From Xanthobacteraceae bacterium (GTDB lineage Bacteria > Pseudomonadota > Alphaproteobacteria > Rhizobiales > Xanthobacteraceae), in NCBI GenBank assembly GCA_030039655.1, contig JASHVC010000028.1, forward strand, positions 1 through 6,683: DNA of 6,683 nucleotides. The letters are read 5' to 3'. A program made the position numbers and the translations under genes. The notes below the pieces were generated by a model. That model did no database searches. It saw nothing but the letters and a program-made list of their open reading frames with translations, and was not told the origin of the DNA. The first letter of the stretch is position 1. The number at the start of each line of letters is the position of its first letter. Positions 6,077 through 6,683 of the stretch are shown here, in pieces.

Positions 6077-6400
6077 TCACTTGTTGCCCTTCGGCCAAGC
6101 GGCCTGCGCGGCAAGAATCATCCGCGCTAGTGCTGCGGCAGTTGCCGGAGTGGCCGTTTTTTCGCGACGAAAGTGCACCTGAGGAGCATTCATTCTGCGA
6201 GTCCGCACCGTCAGATCTTGTTCCGGGATTCCCAGCCACCGCTGGATTTTTTCGTAATTTTCCAAATCCGGCAAAAATCCCTTTTCAACGCGAGCCAGTG
6301 TTGCATGGCTGATTCCGATCTCTCTCGCTGCTCCCCGAATACCTAATCCAAGTGTGTTGCGCTTTGCCAAGATCAGCCTGCCCAGATCTTCAAGCGGCAT
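6077..6400 (-). CDS. XRE family helix-turn-helix transcriptional regulator
   Basis: A 107-residue small repressor-like protein. The Cro/C1-type helix-turn-helix spans about residues 6-58: RGAAREIGISHATLARVEKG (22-41) contains the two core helices, with the recognition helix around SHATLARVE. Residues 59-107 form a basic linker (VRTRRM, HFRREK) and a helical alanine-rich tail, which could dimerise or be the cleavage site for the neighbouring peptidase (inference). The start is ATG at 6400 with AGGAAGG six nt upstream. The ribosome site lies partly in a small AAGAG/CTCTT hairpin (6401-6416). It is first in a two-gene unit with the ImmA-like gene and divergent from the gene at 6515. Two TGTA-N-TACA palindromes in the shared promoter region are likely operators, suggesting autoregulation and repression of the divergent gene. 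It could alternatively be an antitoxin of the HigA/RES-Xre type, but no toxin is adjacent in the window. Confidence 0.92.
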   Translation of the reverse strand: MPLEDLGRLILAKRNTLGLGIRGAAREIGISHATLARVEKGFLPDLENYEKIQRWLGIPEQDLTVRTRRMNAPQVHFRREKTATPATAAALARMILAAQAAWPKGNK

Positions 6401-6415
6401 AAGAGACCTTCCTCT

Positions 6416-6443
6416 TGGTTGACGTGTAATACAATGGTTGACG
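6416..6443 (+). repeat. 9-bp direct repeat TGGTTGACG in divergent promoter
   Basis: TGGTTGACG occurs at 6416-6424 and again at 6435-6443, a 19-nt period. The second copy contains the -35 box of the rightward promoter. The repeats could be part of a regulator site or a duplicated promoter element. Confidence 0.5.
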
Positions 6444-6469
6444 AGTAGACCGACTCATGCTGTATTACA
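6425..6469. promoter_or_regulatory. Paired operator palindromes TGTA-N-TACA
   Basis: TGTAATACA (6425-6433) and TGTATTACA (6461-6469) are each perfect palindromes around one central base and are also exact complements of each other, 36 nt centre to centre. Such short palindromes are typical dimer sites for XRE repressors. The right copy overlaps the -10 box of the rightward promoter; the left copy lies just upstream of its -35 box, where a leftward -10 would be expected. Binding by the adjacent XRE protein is inferred. Confidence 0.6.
6438..6466 (+). promoter_or_regulatory. Probable sigma-70 promoter of the rightward gene
   Basis: TTGACG (6438-6443, five of six consensus bases), a 17-nt spacer and TGTATT (6461-6466, four of six). 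Transcription would start near 6473, about 40 nt before the TTG start codon at 6515. An operator-like palindrome covers the -10 box. No equally good promoter is seen for the leftward XRE gene; the TGTATT at 6433-6428 on the minus strand has only a poor -35. Confidence 0.6.
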
Positions 6470-6514
6470 TATGGACCATCGCAGACGTAGGGGTCAACTG
6501 AGCGGAGGGGAAAA

Positions 6515-6683
6515 TTGAAGTCCATCATCACGCGCTTTCGGGCGCACCAGCTCGGCTGTGCCGGATCATCGTTCTCATATTTTGCAGACGGCCATTTCAC
6601 GCTGATTGAGGCCAGGTTGAATGGCAAGAACGCGCCATCCATCGCCAAGGAGATGGCCACTTGCGGGGTAGAAACCGCCAACC
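6515..6683 (+). CDS. Putative ComEC-like metallo-beta-lactamase-fold protein (N-terminal part, cut by window edge)
   Basis: An open frame starts at TTG 6515-6517 and runs off the right edge, with 56 complete codons visible. GGAGG lies 6 nt upstream of the TTG, and a promoter ends about 48 nt earlier. The protein begins MKSIITRFRAHQLGCAGSS, followed by SYFADGHFTLIEARLNG (about residues 20-36), then a helical stretch ending near AKEMATCGVETAN. A strand with QLG, a G-S-S-x-S-Y turn and a second hydrophobic strand resemble the opening of the soluble metallo-beta-lactamase domain of ComEC/Rec2-like proteins, often found in accessory or defence-related clusters. This is recognition from a short fragment; the metal-binding HxHxDH motif would lie beyond the edge and is not seen. 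Promoter, ribosome site and continuous frame make the gene likely real, while its function is tentative. It is divergent from the XRE/ImmA pair and probably their regulated target. Confidence 0.6.
   Translation, partial: MKSIITRFRAHQLGCAGSSFSYFADGHFTLIEARLNGKNAPSIAKEMATCGVETAN

Noticed and set aside
5485..6400. XRE plus neighbour read as a HigBA or RES-Xre toxin-antitoxin pair
   Set aside because: The partner has a zinc peptidase HExxH motif and the EEEAN motif, not a RelE/HigB or RES toxin fold.

Overview
The window looks like alphaproteobacterial chromosome, most probably Hyphomicrobiales (Bradyrhizobium/Rhodopseudomonas relatives or similar). This is inferred from high GC in positions 1-5060, strong NNC/NNG codon bias, the style of the acyl-CoA genes and the tRNA-Gln sequence. 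No marker gene fixes the genus.

Left part (1-4807), all on the minus strand and ordinary metabolism. From the right, an enoyl-CoA hydratase/isomerase family gene (4058-4807), a short-chain dehydrogenase of the HSDL2 type (3171-4049) and a DmdC-type acyl-CoA dehydrogenase (1396-3174) form a tight operon, with an 8-nt gap and then a 4-nt GTGA overlap. All three proteins should handle CoA thioesters, so the unit probably performs a beta-oxidation-like breakdown of an unidentified acyl-CoA. After a 109-nt gap comes a YeiH-family (UPF0324) membrane protein, a putative sulfate exporter (213-1286), then the first 41 codons of a histone-deacetylase-superfamily protein running off the left edge (1-125).

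Middle (4808-5484). A 253-nt gap holds a plausible promoter for a tRNA-Gln(UUG) gene at 5061-5135 on the plus strand. Next come 349 nt with no convincing gene but two perfect, interleaved inverted repeats (11 and 10 bp).

Right part (5485-6683). GC drops visibly (sampled lines about 43-60 %) and the content becomes accessory. An XRE-type repressor (6077-6400) and an ImmA/IrrE-type zinc peptidase (5485-6069) form a minus-strand pair. Divergent from them, a gene with a TTG start and a strong Shine-Dalgarno begins at 6515 and runs off the right edge. Its 56 visible residues resemble the start of ComEC-like metallo-beta-lactamase-fold proteins. The divergent promoter region carries two copies of a perfect 9-bp palindrome, TGTA(A/T)TACA, one of them overlapping the -10 box of the rightward gene. 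The likely logic is that the XRE protein represses the rightward gene and itself, and that the ImmA-type peptidase relieves repression by cleaving XRE, as in ImmR/ImmA. This divergent unit next to a tRNA gene is the most interesting part of the window and could be the edge of a genomic or defence island.
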